Assembly: GCA_937973965.1 (NCBI GenBank)
Contig: CALJJQ010000005.1
Coordinates: forward strand, 124,001 to 188,000
From: an uncultured Calothrix sp.
GTDB lineage: Bacteria > Cyanobacteriota > Cyanobacteriia > Cyanobacteriales > Nostocaceae
DNA length: 64,000 nt
Direction of reading: 5' to 3'
Both the position numbers and the translations under genes were made by a program. The notes beneath the pieces are model-generated. The model ran no database searches. It was given only the letters and a program-made list of their open reading frames with translations, and was not told where the DNA came from. Shown one piece after another: positions 45,255 through 54,705 of this stretch (position 1 is its first letter; each line of letters opens with the position of its first letter).

Positions 45255-48032
45255 CTATGTATTCTCAGGCTGAGAAATGGGGATTTTAATTATAAACTCC
45301 GTACCTTTATCTAATTCGCTGCTACAGGAGATTTGACCGTGATGTTTGTTAACTATGATTTCATAACTAATAGATAAACCCAAACCAGTACCTAGACCAA
45401 CTGGTTTAGTTGTAAAGAAGGGGTCGAATAGACGTTGCTGAACTTCGGGGGTCATACCAGAACCATTATCGCGAAAGTGAATAGTGACCGATTCATCTTC
45501 CAGGATTGCAGTGGAGATGGTAATTGTGGGAGGTTGATGTTTAAAGATTTGTTGCGATTTTTGGTGAGCTTCTTCCAAAGCATCGATTGCGTTTGCAAGT
45601 AAATTCATGAAAACCTGGTTTAGCTGTCCGGGATAGCAGACAATTTTCGGGAGGTAGGTGTAGTGTTTGATGATTTTGATCTCTGGTCTATCTTTTCCAG
45701 GTTTGAGGCGATGTTGCAAAATTAATAGGGTGCTTTCAATACCTTCGTGTATGTTAACAGCTTTCATTTCGGCTTCGTCCAAGCGGGAAAAAGTTCGTAG
45801 CGATTGGACGATTTCTCGGATTCTTTCAGCACCAATTTGCATCGAATCTATGACTTGCGGTAAATCGGTGACAATAAAGTCCAGGTCAATATCTTCAATC
45901 TGTTGATGAATTTCTGGGGAAGCTTGGGGATATTCTTGACGGTATAGTTTAAGTAAATTTAGAATAGCTTCTGTATAAATACTGGCATGACTGAGGTTTC
46001 CGTAAATAAAGTTGACGGGGTTATTGATTTCATGGGCAACTCCTGCTACAAGTTGTCCTAGGCTGGACATTTTTTCGCTTTGGACTAGTTGGGATTGGGT
46101 TTTTTGAAGTTGTTTGAGGGTTTTTTCTATTTGTTCGGCTTGATTTTGAGCAGTGATAGCTGCTTGTTGACTTTGGGTATATAGTTCTGCTTGGTTAATA
46201 GCGATCGCGATTTGATCGACAACTGCTTGCAGTAATTCGACTTCGCTGTCTGTCCAAGGTCGAGGTTCTTTCCAGTGTCCACAAACAATTACACCGATAC
46301 GGGAAAGGGTTTTAATGGGTAAGACTATTTCCGATTTGATTCCTAGAGATTCTAAGAATTGACGGTGGGTGGGTTCTTCAAACTGGGAAACATCATCAAT
46401 TTTCAGTATTTCCTGTTTGAGGAATAGTTCAGTTACCGAACCAACTTTATCGATAGGATGACAACCGATTAAACTGGGTAAATCTGGATGTTTTGCTTCT
46501 TTTATTGTCTCCCAAATCGGTGGGTTTGCATTCGGTTGAAACCAAGAAAAACTACATCGATCTATTTGTAATAAATCACGAATTTCATGGATAGCTGTTT
46601 CTAAAACTTTATCTAAATCCAAGGACTGACGAATTTGACTTGCAAGATGATTGACAAGTTGCTCCCGTCTAGCTAGTTCTCGGTATCGTTGCTCTGATTG
46701 TTTTATTGCTGCTTCTGCTCGCTTTCTTTCGGTGATATCTCTGGTGACGGTTGCAAAAGCCACAGGTTTTCCTGTTTTTTGATCTGTTAAAATGAAAACA
46801 TTATACTCAATAGGAATTTTTTCTCTTGTCTGAAAATGTCTAAACCAAAATTCTCCTTGCCAACGACCATCCCTGAGAACAATAGGAGTAATATTTTTTT
46901 CAAAAAATTCCCAATCTTCAGATGTATGATAATCACTAATTGACGTTTGCTTATATTCTTCTTCTCCTTGAATACCAACTAATTTCTGTCCAGCTTCGTT
47001 AATGTATAATGTCTTAGCTTCTAGAGATGCCAATGCAATAAAGTCAGAGCTATTTTCAACCAAAGAAACAAACCTTTGTCTTTCTTCCTCAGCTTGTTTT
47101 CTTAGAGTAATATCGCGGGTAATAGTTGCCAATGCAATCGCCTTCCCACTACTATCTTTGATGGTAAAAATATTGTAGTCAATGGGAATTGCTTCTCCTG
47201 TTTGATGATGTCTAAACCTAAACTCTCCCTGCCATTTACCTGTTTCCATGACAATTGGTAAAATATGTTTCTGGAGATATTCCCAATCCTCTGGTGTATG
47301 GTGTACGGATATACTCAAATGTTCGATATCAGTATCTCCCAAACCAATCATTTGACGACCTGCTTGGTTGATGAAGATGGCATTACCTTCCAAAGTCGCG
47401 ATCGCAATAAAATCAGAGCTATTTTGGATGAGGGAGACAAACTGGTCTTTCTCGATTTCTGTGTGTTTGCGATCGCTGATATCTATCACTAATCCATCCC
47501 AGATCACATCCCCGTTTGCTTGTAGTTCTGGTTGGGATGTCGCTTGTATCCACTTGCAATACCCGGATGGTAGGGTAATACGACCTTCCCAAATAAATTT
47601 TTCCTGGGTTTGGGCTGATTGCATGATAGCGATATCCAAGGAAGAGCGATCGCTAGGATGAATTAATTCCCAAATACAGTTAATATCTCTTATAATTTCT
47701 GCTGGTTCTAGCTGAAAAATTTCTCGACAACCGGGACTAATGTAGGAAAAATATTTGCTACCATCTGCACAGAGAACAAATTGATAAATCATCCCTGGTA
47801 CGTTATTTATCAATCGTTCTAATATTTGATTTTGATTCCGATTAGTTGGGAAATTTACTGTTTTTTTCTGTTGATGGAAAGCTAATTTATAAATAGATTC
47901 CTGGGAATAATTTTTAGATAAATGTTGCTGAGTTTCTGGGGATAATTGATAATGATATTTTCTATCTGTAACTGTTAATGATTCTTTCGCTACTTTATCA
48001 TCAATAAAGTCCGATTGATTGGCTGGAAACAT
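45255..48032 (-). CDS. PAS-PAS-PAS-GAF histidine kinase
   Basis: 925 residues. Three PAS domains occupy about 75-195, 205-325 and 330-450; PAS 2 and 3 are near-duplicates (GEFRFRHHQTGEAIPIDYN and GEFWFRHFQTREKIPIEYN), each ending in a PAC segment (ATITRDITLRKQAEE, ATVTRDITERKRAEA). A GAF domain (about 475-620) and a coiled coil lead into HisKA with His667 (GVAHEINNPVNF) and an HATPase domain (NLLANAIDALEEA, DNGSGM, GTGLGLSIS). There are no membrane helices and no receiver, so it would phosphorylate a separate response regulator. The GAF part lacks an obvious chromophore cysteine motif. No regulator gene is adjacent. Confidence 0.92.
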   Translation of the reverse strand: MFPANQSDFIDDKVAKESLTVTDRKYHYQLSPETQQHLSKNYSQESIYKLAFHQQKKTVNFPTNRNQNQILERLINNVPGMIYQFVLCADGSKYFSYISPGCREIFQLEPAEIIRDINCIWELIHPSDRSSLDIAIMQSAQTQEKFIWEGRITLPSGYCKWIQATSQPELQANGDVIWDGLVIDISDRKHTEIEKDQFVSLIQNSSDFIAIATLEGNAIFINQAGRQMIGLGDTDIEHLSISVHHTPEDWEYLQKHILPIVMETGKWQGEFRFRHHQTGEAIPIDYNIFTIKDSSGKAIALATITRDITLRKQAEEERQRFVSLVENSSDFIALASLEAKTLYINEAGQKLVGIQGEEEYKQTSISDYHTSEDWEFFEKNITPIVLRDGRWQGEFWFRHFQTREKIPIEYNVFILTDQKTGKPVAFATVTRDITERKRAEAAIKQSEQRYRELARREQLVNHLASQIRQSLDLDKVLETAIHEIRDLLQIDRCSFSWFQPNANPPIWETIKEAKHPDLPSLIGCHPIDKVGSVTELFLKQEILKIDDVSQFEEPTHRQFLESLGIKSEIVLPIKTLSRIGVIVCGHWKEPRPWTDSEVELLQAVVDQIAIAINQAELYTQSQQAAITAQNQAEQIEKTLKQLQKTQSQLVQSEKMSSLGQLVAGVAHEINNPVNFIYGNLSHASIYTEAILNLLKLYRQEYPQASPEIHQQIEDIDLDFIVTDLPQVIDSMQIGAERIREIVQSLRTFSRLDEAEMKAVNIHEGIESTLLILQHRLKPGKDRPEIKIIKHYTYLPKIVCYPGQLNQVFMNLLANAIDALEEAHQKSQQIFKHQPPTITISTAILEDESVTIHFRDNGSGMTPEVQQRLFDPFFTTKPVGLGTGLGLSISYEIIVNKHHGQISCSSELDKGTEFIIKIPISQPENT

Positions 48033-48300
48033 AGAGAAATCCGGTAGATGTCCGTATAAAAGGTAATATTACCACAGTATTTTTTTTTGAATGGACAATA
48101 CTTAGGTCAATTCAATATACTGACTTTTTCTGGGTTTCAACTTCCGGATTTACGCGGAATTTTCCGGAAGTTAAAGTAAGGAGTAAGTGGGAAGTAGGAA
48201 ATAGGAAAAATCTCTTGCAGGAACGAAGATATACTTTGCAGAGCGTCTTGATAGCTCCTGGTATCAAAAATATACATCGGCTCATTCTCTGCTCATCAAT

Positions 48301-49920
48301 TTAGAACTTTCGATGACGCAATAACCAAGCGATCGCAATCCCACTTATACTGCTCCAAAAAAAGATACTGATGGTAATACCAATGGCAAAATTCATGGCA
48401 AAACTGGTATTTAGCGACCAAATTTTGGGTAAAATTAGATTAAAAATAATTGCAGCGATCGCTCCCACGATGACACTGCTGGGAATGCTAATAATTGCGG
48501 TGATTAGCCAAAAAAATGTCCGTTTCAATTGTCTGCGGAAAATCAACCATTTAGCGATCGCTGTTCCGGTAAATATACCAACTAATGCTCCTACTATTTG
48601 TCCCAGGTTAGCAAATAATAACTTTCCAGTAATTGCCCCTGTCACTAAACCGATGAGTATGGCAAAAGCAATTTCGGAAATTGACCAAAAATCCCAATGG
48701 ATGCGTCGTCGCAATGCCATCCACTGCATCCATTCTACAGGTAAGGCGGTGACAATGGCACTTAGCATCGCATAACGCAGTCCCACCAAATCGCCGACTA
48801 AACTATAAACTAAAGCGCTAACTAGCGATCGCAAAAATAAACCTATTCCCAGTCCTACCACACTTGCTAACATCCACTGATAGAAAAAACTCCGTTTCTG
48901 CTGAATAAATGTGGGTTGAATGGCTTTTAATTCGATTTCTGCCAAAATTTGTGTGGGAGAATGGATCAGGATGGGGGCAATATTCAGGTTAACTGTTACG
49001 GGTGGATGGGAAATTTCCCGCAATCGTTGTAAAATCTCCGTGGTGGAACTAGGACGCTGAGAAGGAAGTCTAGCCATCATCGCGTCGATTAAATCGGCAA
49101 ATTGGGGGGATATCTGGGGATGGTGATAGTTCGGAAGGTTCAGGCTGTGAGCATCGCGCCATTTCAAGCCATCGGTATCGATATCGTACAATAATCCGGG
49201 GTCTGTCGCTGTTAATAAATAGACAAATGTTCTCGCAAGAGCAAAAAAATCCGATTGTTGTACCGCTTGTCCGTTAATTTGTTCGGGTGGTGTATAACCA
49301 CTGGAAACAATCCCCGTTACCCCTCCAGCAGCTTGTTTTGCTAAGTATGTACCCGTAATTTGTCTCGCTGTACCAAAATCAATCAGTGCTAATCCCCCAT
49401 TGGAGCGTAACATGATATTGGCGGGTTTGATATCACGATGGAAAAAATTTTGACCATGAACCTGGTGTAAAATCTCCGTCAGTTCAGTTAACCAGGCGAT
49501 CGCGAGGTTTTGCTCGATTGGCTGATGACCCCTTTGGTGCATATACTCCCGTAAATTTAATCCCTCTATTTTCTCCATTACCAAACAATGAATCGGTGTT
49601 TGGCTGTTGCGAGGAAAATAAATAAAATACCCATCAGTTTCCACTTTGGGAATACCAGGATGGGAAAGACATTTCAGAACATCAGCTTCCCGTGCAAATA
49701 ATTCTACCGCTTTCGGATGGTTATTAGTCAAAATTTTTAAAACCTTAGTTTCCCCACCTTTTCCCAACACCGTAAAGGTCTTACCAAATCCACCCCCACC
49801 CAGTTTTTTGACAACCCGGTAACGTCCGTTTAACAATAGTTCCGAACCACAGGTTTGACAAAATAAAACCATGTCTGGATTCAGGGGTTGTAAACATTGG
49901 GGATTGATGCAGAGACTCAT
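48301..49920 (-). CDS. Zinc-ribbon Ser/Thr kinase with C-terminal membrane domain
   Basis: 539 residues. An N-terminal zinc-ribbon-like segment (CINPQC, FCQTCG) is followed by a kinase domain (about 30-300) with GGGGFGKTF, KVLKIL, HRDIKPAN (D163) and DFGTAR. The C-terminal ~200 residues contain five to six hydrophobic helices (MLASVVGLGIGLFLRSLV, FAILIGLVTGAITGKLLF, AIAAIIFNLILPKIW and a last helix before LLRHRKF). It is therefore a membrane-embedded kinase; the helices are not a known transporter. It is divergent from the broken metallophosphoesterase gene, 200 bases away. Confidence 0.9.
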   Translation of the reverse strand: MSLCINPQCLQPLNPDMVLFCQTCGSELLLNGRYRVVKKLGGGGFGKTFTVLGKGGETKVLKILTNNHPKAVELFAREADVLKCLSHPGIPKVETDGYFIYFPRNSQTPIHCLVMEKIEGLNLREYMHQRGHQPIEQNLAIAWLTELTEILHQVHGQNFFHRDIKPANIMLRSNGGLALIDFGTARQITGTYLAKQAAGGVTGIVSSGYTPPEQINGQAVQQSDFFALARTFVYLLTATDPGLLYDIDTDGLKWRDAHSLNLPNYHHPQISPQFADLIDAMMARLPSQRPSSTTEILQRLREISHPPVTVNLNIAPILIHSPTQILAEIELKAIQPTFIQQKRSFFYQWMLASVVGLGIGLFLRSLVSALVYSLVGDLVGLRYAMLSAIVTALPVEWMQWMALRRRIHWDFWSISEIAFAILIGLVTGAITGKLLFANLGQIVGALVGIFTGTAIAKWLIFRRQLKRTFFWLITAIISIPSSVIVGAIAAIIFNLILPKIWSLNTSFAMNFAIGITISIFFWSSISGIAIAWLLRHRKF

Positions 49921-50119
49921 TCGCGAAACAAAGGGAGGTTGTTGGCTAGTTTAGCTGACAAACTAGCAAAGTGAGAATAGCCTACATACTGACACTACTC
50001 CCGATTCCTGTACAGAAGACTGGACATGTCGCGTCTCTCCCTACTCCCTATTTGCAAGCGAGAGAAATGAATCGACGGATTGTTTCCACCTAAATAGCCA
50101 TCAAATCAAGGAAAATTTA

Positions 50120-50777
50120 ATGATTAAACTTGTATCCGAACCAGCGATCGCCACTAAAATTATGAAGATGCAACAGCGAGTCCGTTGGCAAGCACGGGAA
50201 ATTATCGAACGACAAATAGACCAAACTTGTTTTATTTTGGATGATGGACGTAATGGCGATCGGGAATTTTCTTTTCTAGTTATTGGTGATAGTGGTACGG
50301 GTTATCAAAAAAAACACCATCCCCAGCGACAAGTTGCGGAGTTAATGCTACCCCACCATCCCCAAAGTCGTTTTATGTTGCATACGGGTGATGTTGTTTA
50401 TTTAGTTGGTTCGAGTGAATATTATCCCCACAATTTTATCGCTCCCTATCGAGAATTTCTCGTTGGTGGTGAAAATCATCGCCAGATTCCATATAACCAA
50501 ATGACGTTTAAATTACCGATTTTTCCTGTTCCCGGTAATCATGATTATTACGATATTCCCCTGATTTTTAATTTACTTTCCATCATCACATTACCCATTC
50601 GCCGTCTATTTCGTTCTACAATTGATTTTGATGCAGCTTCAAAAACGTAGACCCTATTCCTGTTTACGAATAGATGTTTGCGATGGTTATCCACCAAAAT
50701 TTCGCGTGAGACCATTAGTCGCGGAACGTTATCAAGGAGAATGGCATAATTATGAAATAGAGCCATTTATGATTTAA
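50120..50777 (+). pseudogene. Metallophosphoesterase gene with internal deletion and frameshift
   Basis: The first 173 codons encode a calcineurin-like phosphoesterase start: FLVIGDSGTG, HTGDVVYLVG and PVPGNHDYYD are the metal-binding motifs. The frame stops at TAG 50648. In another frame from about 50635 the text LRIDVCDGYPPKFRVRPLV, then AERYQGEWHNYEIEPFMI, is the natural C-terminus of the same family. The whole middle, including the C-terminal GHxH metal ligands, is missing, so a large internal deletion has fused the two ends out of frame. Function is certainly lost. Confidence 0.85.
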
Positions 50778-50783
50778 ACTATA

Positions 50784-50856
50784 ACCCATTTCTCACAAAT
50801 CCCTAAAACTTCCAGGGAATAGGGAGTGGTGAGTCGGGAATAGGAAGAAAATCGGC
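50784..50856. repeat. Dispersed repeat, inverted copy
   Basis: Reverse complement of the 29163-29228 unit: CCATTTCTCACAAATCCCT, AGGGAATAGGGAGTGGTGAG, TCGGGAATAGGAAGAAAATC. It starts just after the broken metallophosphoesterase gene. Confidence 0.65.
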
Positions 50857-51115
50857 ATTGCATCATTGCGGGATGATATGCGTTTTTTCCGACATTTTCA
50901 AATAAAATTAATTCAGGCGATCGCGAAAAGAGCGAATAATCGTATAACATTTAAACTATCGAGGAGATATCCTGATATTTCAGGTAGTAAATCAATAGCT
51001 TGAGTGATAGAGATAACATCTCTCGCTCAAATAATGTCTTATAACCGACTATTTTCTCCTTCTACTCTTGTCATGCCTATTTTACTAACAATCTGGCGTT
51101 GCATAATCAAACAAA

Positions 51116-51189
51116 AGAGAGACGCGATATATCCCGTCTCTACAATTATTATTTGGGGTTTATGAATTTTCTTATCCAAACCGTATTGG
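51116..51189. repeat. MITE-family fragment upstream of a kinase gene
   Basis: GAGACGCGATATATCCCGTC, TATTTGGGGTTTATGAATTTTC and CCAAACCGTATTGGG match the right two-thirds of the MITE copies at 17124 and 36742. The left terminal repeat is not visible, so this is a truncated copy. It lies 107 bases upstream of the kinase gene. Further CTACTCCC repeats follow at 51208-51238. Confidence 0.65.
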
Positions 51190-51295
51190 GTTCCATTGTT
51201 TTTTATCCTACTCCCTATTCCCTACTCCCTACTCCCCATTTACAAGCTAGAATATTCACGGTAATCTAGCTGTTCCATTAAAACCCGGTCAGAGA

Positions 51296-52993
51296 ATGCT
51301 GCTAAATAACCGTTATCGTGTGCTACAAACATTAGGGAGTGGGGGTTTTGGCGATACTTTCCTTGCAGAAGATACCCAAATGCCATCCCTACGACGTTGT
51401 GTGATTAAGCAACTCAAGCCAATTAATGATAATCCGGAAGTCGAACAATTGGTACAAACGCGATTTCAACGGGAAGCAGCTATCTTAGAAGATCTGGGGG
51501 ATAAGTGTGAACAAATACCCAGGTTGTATGCGTATTTCCAAGATAACGGTAAATACTATTTGGTGCAGGAATGGATTGAAGGTGACACTCTGACTGCAAG
51601 ATTGCAAAAACAAGGTGTTTTTTCCGAAACTGAAGCTCGAAATTTACTGATAGATTTATTACCAATTTTGAATATGATCCATGCAAGGGGGATTATTCAC
51701 CGTGATATTAAGCCAGATAATATTATTCTGCGCTATCGAGATGGAAAACCGGTGTTAATCGACTTTGGAGCTGTCCGGGAATTAATGGGAACCGTGGTTA
51801 ATTCTCAAGGTAGTCCTACGAGTTCGATTGTGATTGGTACTCCCGGATATATGCCAAGTGAACAGGCGATGGGTCGTCCGGTATTTGTGAGTGATATTTA
51901 CAGCTTAGCGATTACGGTTATTTACTTAATCACTGGCAAGCAACCCCAGGAATTCCCGACAGACCCGCGCACTGGTGAATTAGTTTGGCATAATTACGCA
52001 CCATATCTCAGTCCGCAAATGCGGGGTATTTTAGAAAAAGCGATCGCCTACCATCCCCGCGATCGCTTTCTGAGCGCTCAAGAAATGTTATCTGCGCTCA
52101 AGGATAATTCTCCACCAATTTCCACCTCTACATATCCAACTACCGCTAATCAACCCTATCCTACCCAAAATACCATTCCTGTCACTCCCGTTAACCCTCC
52201 TGTCTACCCCCCATCTTCTCCCCCATCCTCACCCAAAATCACACCTAACAACAATAAAACGATTTTGGTCGGTGGTATAATTGCTGCGGGGTTAGTTGGT
52301 GCTGCTAGTATCATCAGCATTGCCCTTAACAACCAACCAAAGCCAGAACCACTTGTCAATCAACCACCTGTTGATTCTCTCACCCCAACAGAATCACCCA
52401 CTCCATCACCCGTTAATCAAGCACCTGTTAACCAACCACGCGTAAATCGACCTACTGTAAACCAATTACCCGTTAACCAACTACCAGTCAATCCACCAAC
52501 CCAACCAGAACCACCCACCCCATCACCTGTTGAAGAACCACCCGTTAACGAAACACCTGTTAACGAACCACCTGTTAACGAAACACCCGTCGTTAATCAA
52601 ACACCCGTTAACGAACCACCTGTTAACGAAACACCTGTTAACGAAATACCCACCAATCCCGTCGATTTTGTTCGTAATTACTATTCCACAATCAATAATG
52701 GCAATCTCGAATCCGCTTGGAATAAACTTTCTCCCACATTTCGCAATAATCGTCGTATCCATCCCAAGGGCTATGATTCCTATACGGATTGGTGGGGTGG
52801 TCAAGTCGCAAGTGTGGAAATCAAGCAATTACGAGAGATTGGCAGTAGTGAAAATGCAGCTACCGTTGAAGCTAATCTCAATTATCGCCTCAGAAATGGC
52901 AGACAATCCCCTTCCGATGTGCGATTATATTTAGTTTGGGATGCTAGCGATCGCCGTTGGATTATTCGTGATGCTCAACGTCTACGCGGTTAA
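51296..52993 (+). CDS. Ser/Thr kinase with repeat linker and NTF2-like C-terminal domain
   Basis: 565 residues. The kinase domain (about 5-265) has GSGGFGDTFLAED, VIKQL, HRDIKPDN (D137), DFGAVR and GTPGYMPSEQA. One membrane helix follows near residue 325-345 (ILVGGIIAAGLVGAASIIS). The outer part is a proline-rich linker of PVNE(T/P) and PVNQ repeats (about 355-455), ending in a ~110-residue domain (FVRNYYSTINNGNLESAWNK, WDASDRRWIIRDAQ) that looks NTF2/DUF4440-like and may sense a ligand outside the membrane. The expected arrangement is kinase inside, repeat stalk and sensor in the periplasm. The stalk repeat is likely length-variable between strains. Confidence 0.88.
   Translation: MLLNNRYRVLQTLGSGGFGDTFLAEDTQMPSLRRCVIKQLKPINDNPEVEQLVQTRFQREAAILEDLGDKCEQIPRLYAYFQDNGKYYLVQEWIEGDTLTARLQKQGVFSETEARNLLIDLLPILNMIHARGIIHRDIKPDNIILRYRDGKPVLIDFGAVRELMGTVVNSQGSPTSSIVIGTPGYMPSEQAMGRPVFVSDIYSLAITVIYLITGKQPQEFPTDPRTGELVWHNYAPYLSPQMRGILEKAIAYHPRDRFLSAQEMLSALKDNSPPISTSTYPTTANQPYPTQNTIPVTPVNPPVYPPSSPPSSPKITPNNNKTILVGGIIAAGLVGAASIISIALNNQPKPEPLVNQPPVDSLTPTESPTPSPVNQAPVNQPRVNRPTVNQLPVNQLPVNPPTQPEPPTPSPVEEPPVNETPVNEPPVNETPVVNQTPVNEPPVNETPVNEIPTNPVDFVRNYYSTINNGNLESAWNKLSPTFRNNRRIHPKGYDSYTDWWGGQVASVEIKQLREIGSSENAATVEANLNYRLRNGRQSPSDVRLYLVWDASDRRWIIRDAQRLRG
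52415..52655 (+). repeat. In-gene tandem PVNE/PVNQ repeat
   Basis: About fifteen imperfect 12- to 15-base units of the type CACCTGTTAACGAA and CACCCGTTAATCAA encode PVNEP, PVNET and PVNQ pentapeptides. The near-identity of neighbouring units at 52535-52640 suggests recent slippage expansion. Confidence 0.8.
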
Positions 52994-53046
52994 CCTCCCC
53001 TATCACAAAGCGGTGTATTATACAAATAACTTCATCTAAATTTACA

Positions 53047-53358
53047 ATGGTAGAACGCCCAATCAAAAAGTCCGAGCGTCAGTCCCAAGCTAACACAAAC
53101 AGCGATTCCCAAAATTCGGAATTTGAACCCCGTGGTTCTGGAAGACGCAGAGAAGGCAAAGACAATCGTGGTAAAGGTAAATCTGGCAAAGGGAAAAGGA
53201 AGTTTGAAGATAAAACTCCACCGGTTAATCCAGCTTTAGCACGGGGACCCAAACCCTCTAAACCCCAACCCAAAGTAGAACCGGAACCAGAACCGGAAGC
53301 AGCAGTGGAAGCAGGTGCAGAAATACCCGTAGAAACTGAATCTGTAGCAGCAGAATAG
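53047..53358 (+). CDS. Low-complexity charged protein
   Basis: 103 residues: a basic glycine/lysine/arginine-rich middle (RRREGKDNRGKGKSGKGK) followed by a proline/glutamate-rich acidic tail (VEPEPEPEAAVEAGAE). It is predicted disordered, with no domain. Such basic-acidic small proteins recur in cyanobacteria and may bind nucleic acid or protein partners; this is inference from composition. It follows the kinase gene by 53 bases on the same strand and may be co-transcribed. The codon pattern is protein-like. Confidence 0.6.
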   Translation: MVERPIKKSERQSQANTNSDSQNSEFEPRGSGRRREGKDNRGKGKSGKGKRKFEDKTPPVNPALARGPKPSKPQPKVEPEPEPEAAVEAGAEIPVETESVAAE

Positions 53359-53418
53359 GTTTGCTCACAACTGGATGGGGACGTAGCTATTTGCTGCGTC
53401 TCTTTGTTTATCATTTAA

Positions 53419-54705
53419 TCACGCAAACACTGCATAACTCGCTTTACCTTGTAATTTTTTCGCTCGATACATGGCAATGTCTGCATCCCGTAACAGATTC
53501 GCTGGTTCCTCATGGCTATCGGAATGAATCGCAATCCCAATACTAGCCGTAACCACCAATTGTTGTCCATTCAGCTGTAAAGGAACACTCAGACTATCCT
53601 GAATTCGATTGGCGATATTGGTTGCGTCAGTTTCATCCTTAATATCCTCTAAGACTGCGGCAAATTCATCCCCCCCGAATCGAGCTACCGTATCCCCACT
53701 CCGCAAACATACCTCCAAACGCCGAGCGATCGCAATTAATAAATCATCCCCCATCCCATGTCCATAGAGGTCATTAATCTGCTTAAACCCATCTAAATCA
53801 ATAAATAAAACTGCAAATCGATAATTATGACGACGTTTAGCGCGCTCAAAAGCTTGTCGCAGTCGATCCAAAAATAAAACCCGATTCGGTAATGCAGTTA
53901 GCGCATCATAAAATGCATTACGCATCAATTGCGCTTCCATCTGCTTACGTTGACTAATATCTTGAAATATAAATACTAAACCACAAATCTCCCCACTGCG
54001 ATCGCGAATTGGTGCAATACTATCTCCCACCGGAATTTCCCGACCATCTTTAGCAATCAAGATACAGTTTTCCGGTAACTTCATCGTCACCTTCCCATTG
54101 AATACCTGCGTCGGTAAATCCAGCATCAACTCCCCATTACCACCATCAACCAGTCTCACGACCTCATTCACATGTCGCTGCAAAGCTTCCGATTCTCTCC
54201 AACCCGTCAAACTCTCAGCCACCGGATTCATCATTTCAATGTCACCTTGCAAATTCGTGACAACTATCCCACTCCCAACCCCATCAATTATACTAGTCAA
54301 CTTCTGGACTTTTTCCGTGAGCCGCTTTTCCACCTGACTTTTATACAACGCCATTTCCACCGCAATATGTAAATCCTTTTCCCCAAACGGCTGATACAAA
54401 TAGCGAAATGGTTGTAGCAACTTTTGACTCGTCAGTTTCATAACTTCCCCGTACTCCCCCATGTACAACACCGGAATATGAAACTTTCCCTCAATCATAT
54501 CCGCCATTTCTATTGCTCCCAAACCATCCGACAAGCAAATATCCAGCAACACTAAATTTGGGTGAATCTCTGCAATTTTTTGAATTGCTTTCTCTCCGGA
54601 ATCAATAATTTCAATATATTTATATCCTAATCGCTGTAAACTCTTGCTAATATCCACAGCCAGGACTTTTTTCTCCTCTATAATTAGGATTTTTGGACAG
54701 TCCAT
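53419..54705 (-). CDS. Response-regulator-like PAS-GGDEF diguanylate cyclase
   Basis: 428 residues. The receiver-like domain (about 5-118) keeps the acidic pair and the aspartate in LVLLDICLSDG, but the conserved lysine is replaced (YLYQPF instead of the usual KPF) and no switch threonine is evident in VLYMGEY. Phosphorylation may therefore be impaired. A PAS domain (about 135-255) follows, then GGDEF (about 265-425) with an intact ARFGGDEF and the inhibitory site RSGD. It should synthesise cyclic di-GMP with normal product inhibition. No EAL domain is present. It converges with the low-complexity gene. Confidence 0.9.
   Translation of the reverse strand: MDCPKILIIEEKKVLAVDISKSLQRLGYKYIEIIDSGEKAIQKIAEIHPNLVLLDICLSDGLGAIEMADMIEGKFHIPVLYMGEYGEVMKLTSQKLLQPFRYLYQPFGEKDLHIAVEMALYKSQVEKRLTEKVQKLTSIIDGVGSGIVVTNLQGDIEMMNPVAESLTGWRESEALQRHVNEVVRLVDGGNGELMLDLPTQVFNGKVTMKLPENCILIAKDGREIPVGDSIAPIRDRSGEICGLVFIFQDISQRKQMEAQLMRNAFYDALTALPNRVLFLDRLRQAFERAKRRHNYRFAVLFIDLDGFKQINDLYGHGMGDDLLIAIARRLEVCLRSGDTVARFGGDEFAAVLEDIKDETDATNIANRIQDSLSVPLQLNGQQLVVTASIGIAIHSDSHEEPANLLRDADIAMYRAKKLQGKASYAVFA

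Noticed and set aside
51203-51240. CRISPR-like CTACTCCC repeats
   Set aside because: Units of 8-10 bases directly abut without spacers; they are simple tandem repeats, and no cas gene is in the window.
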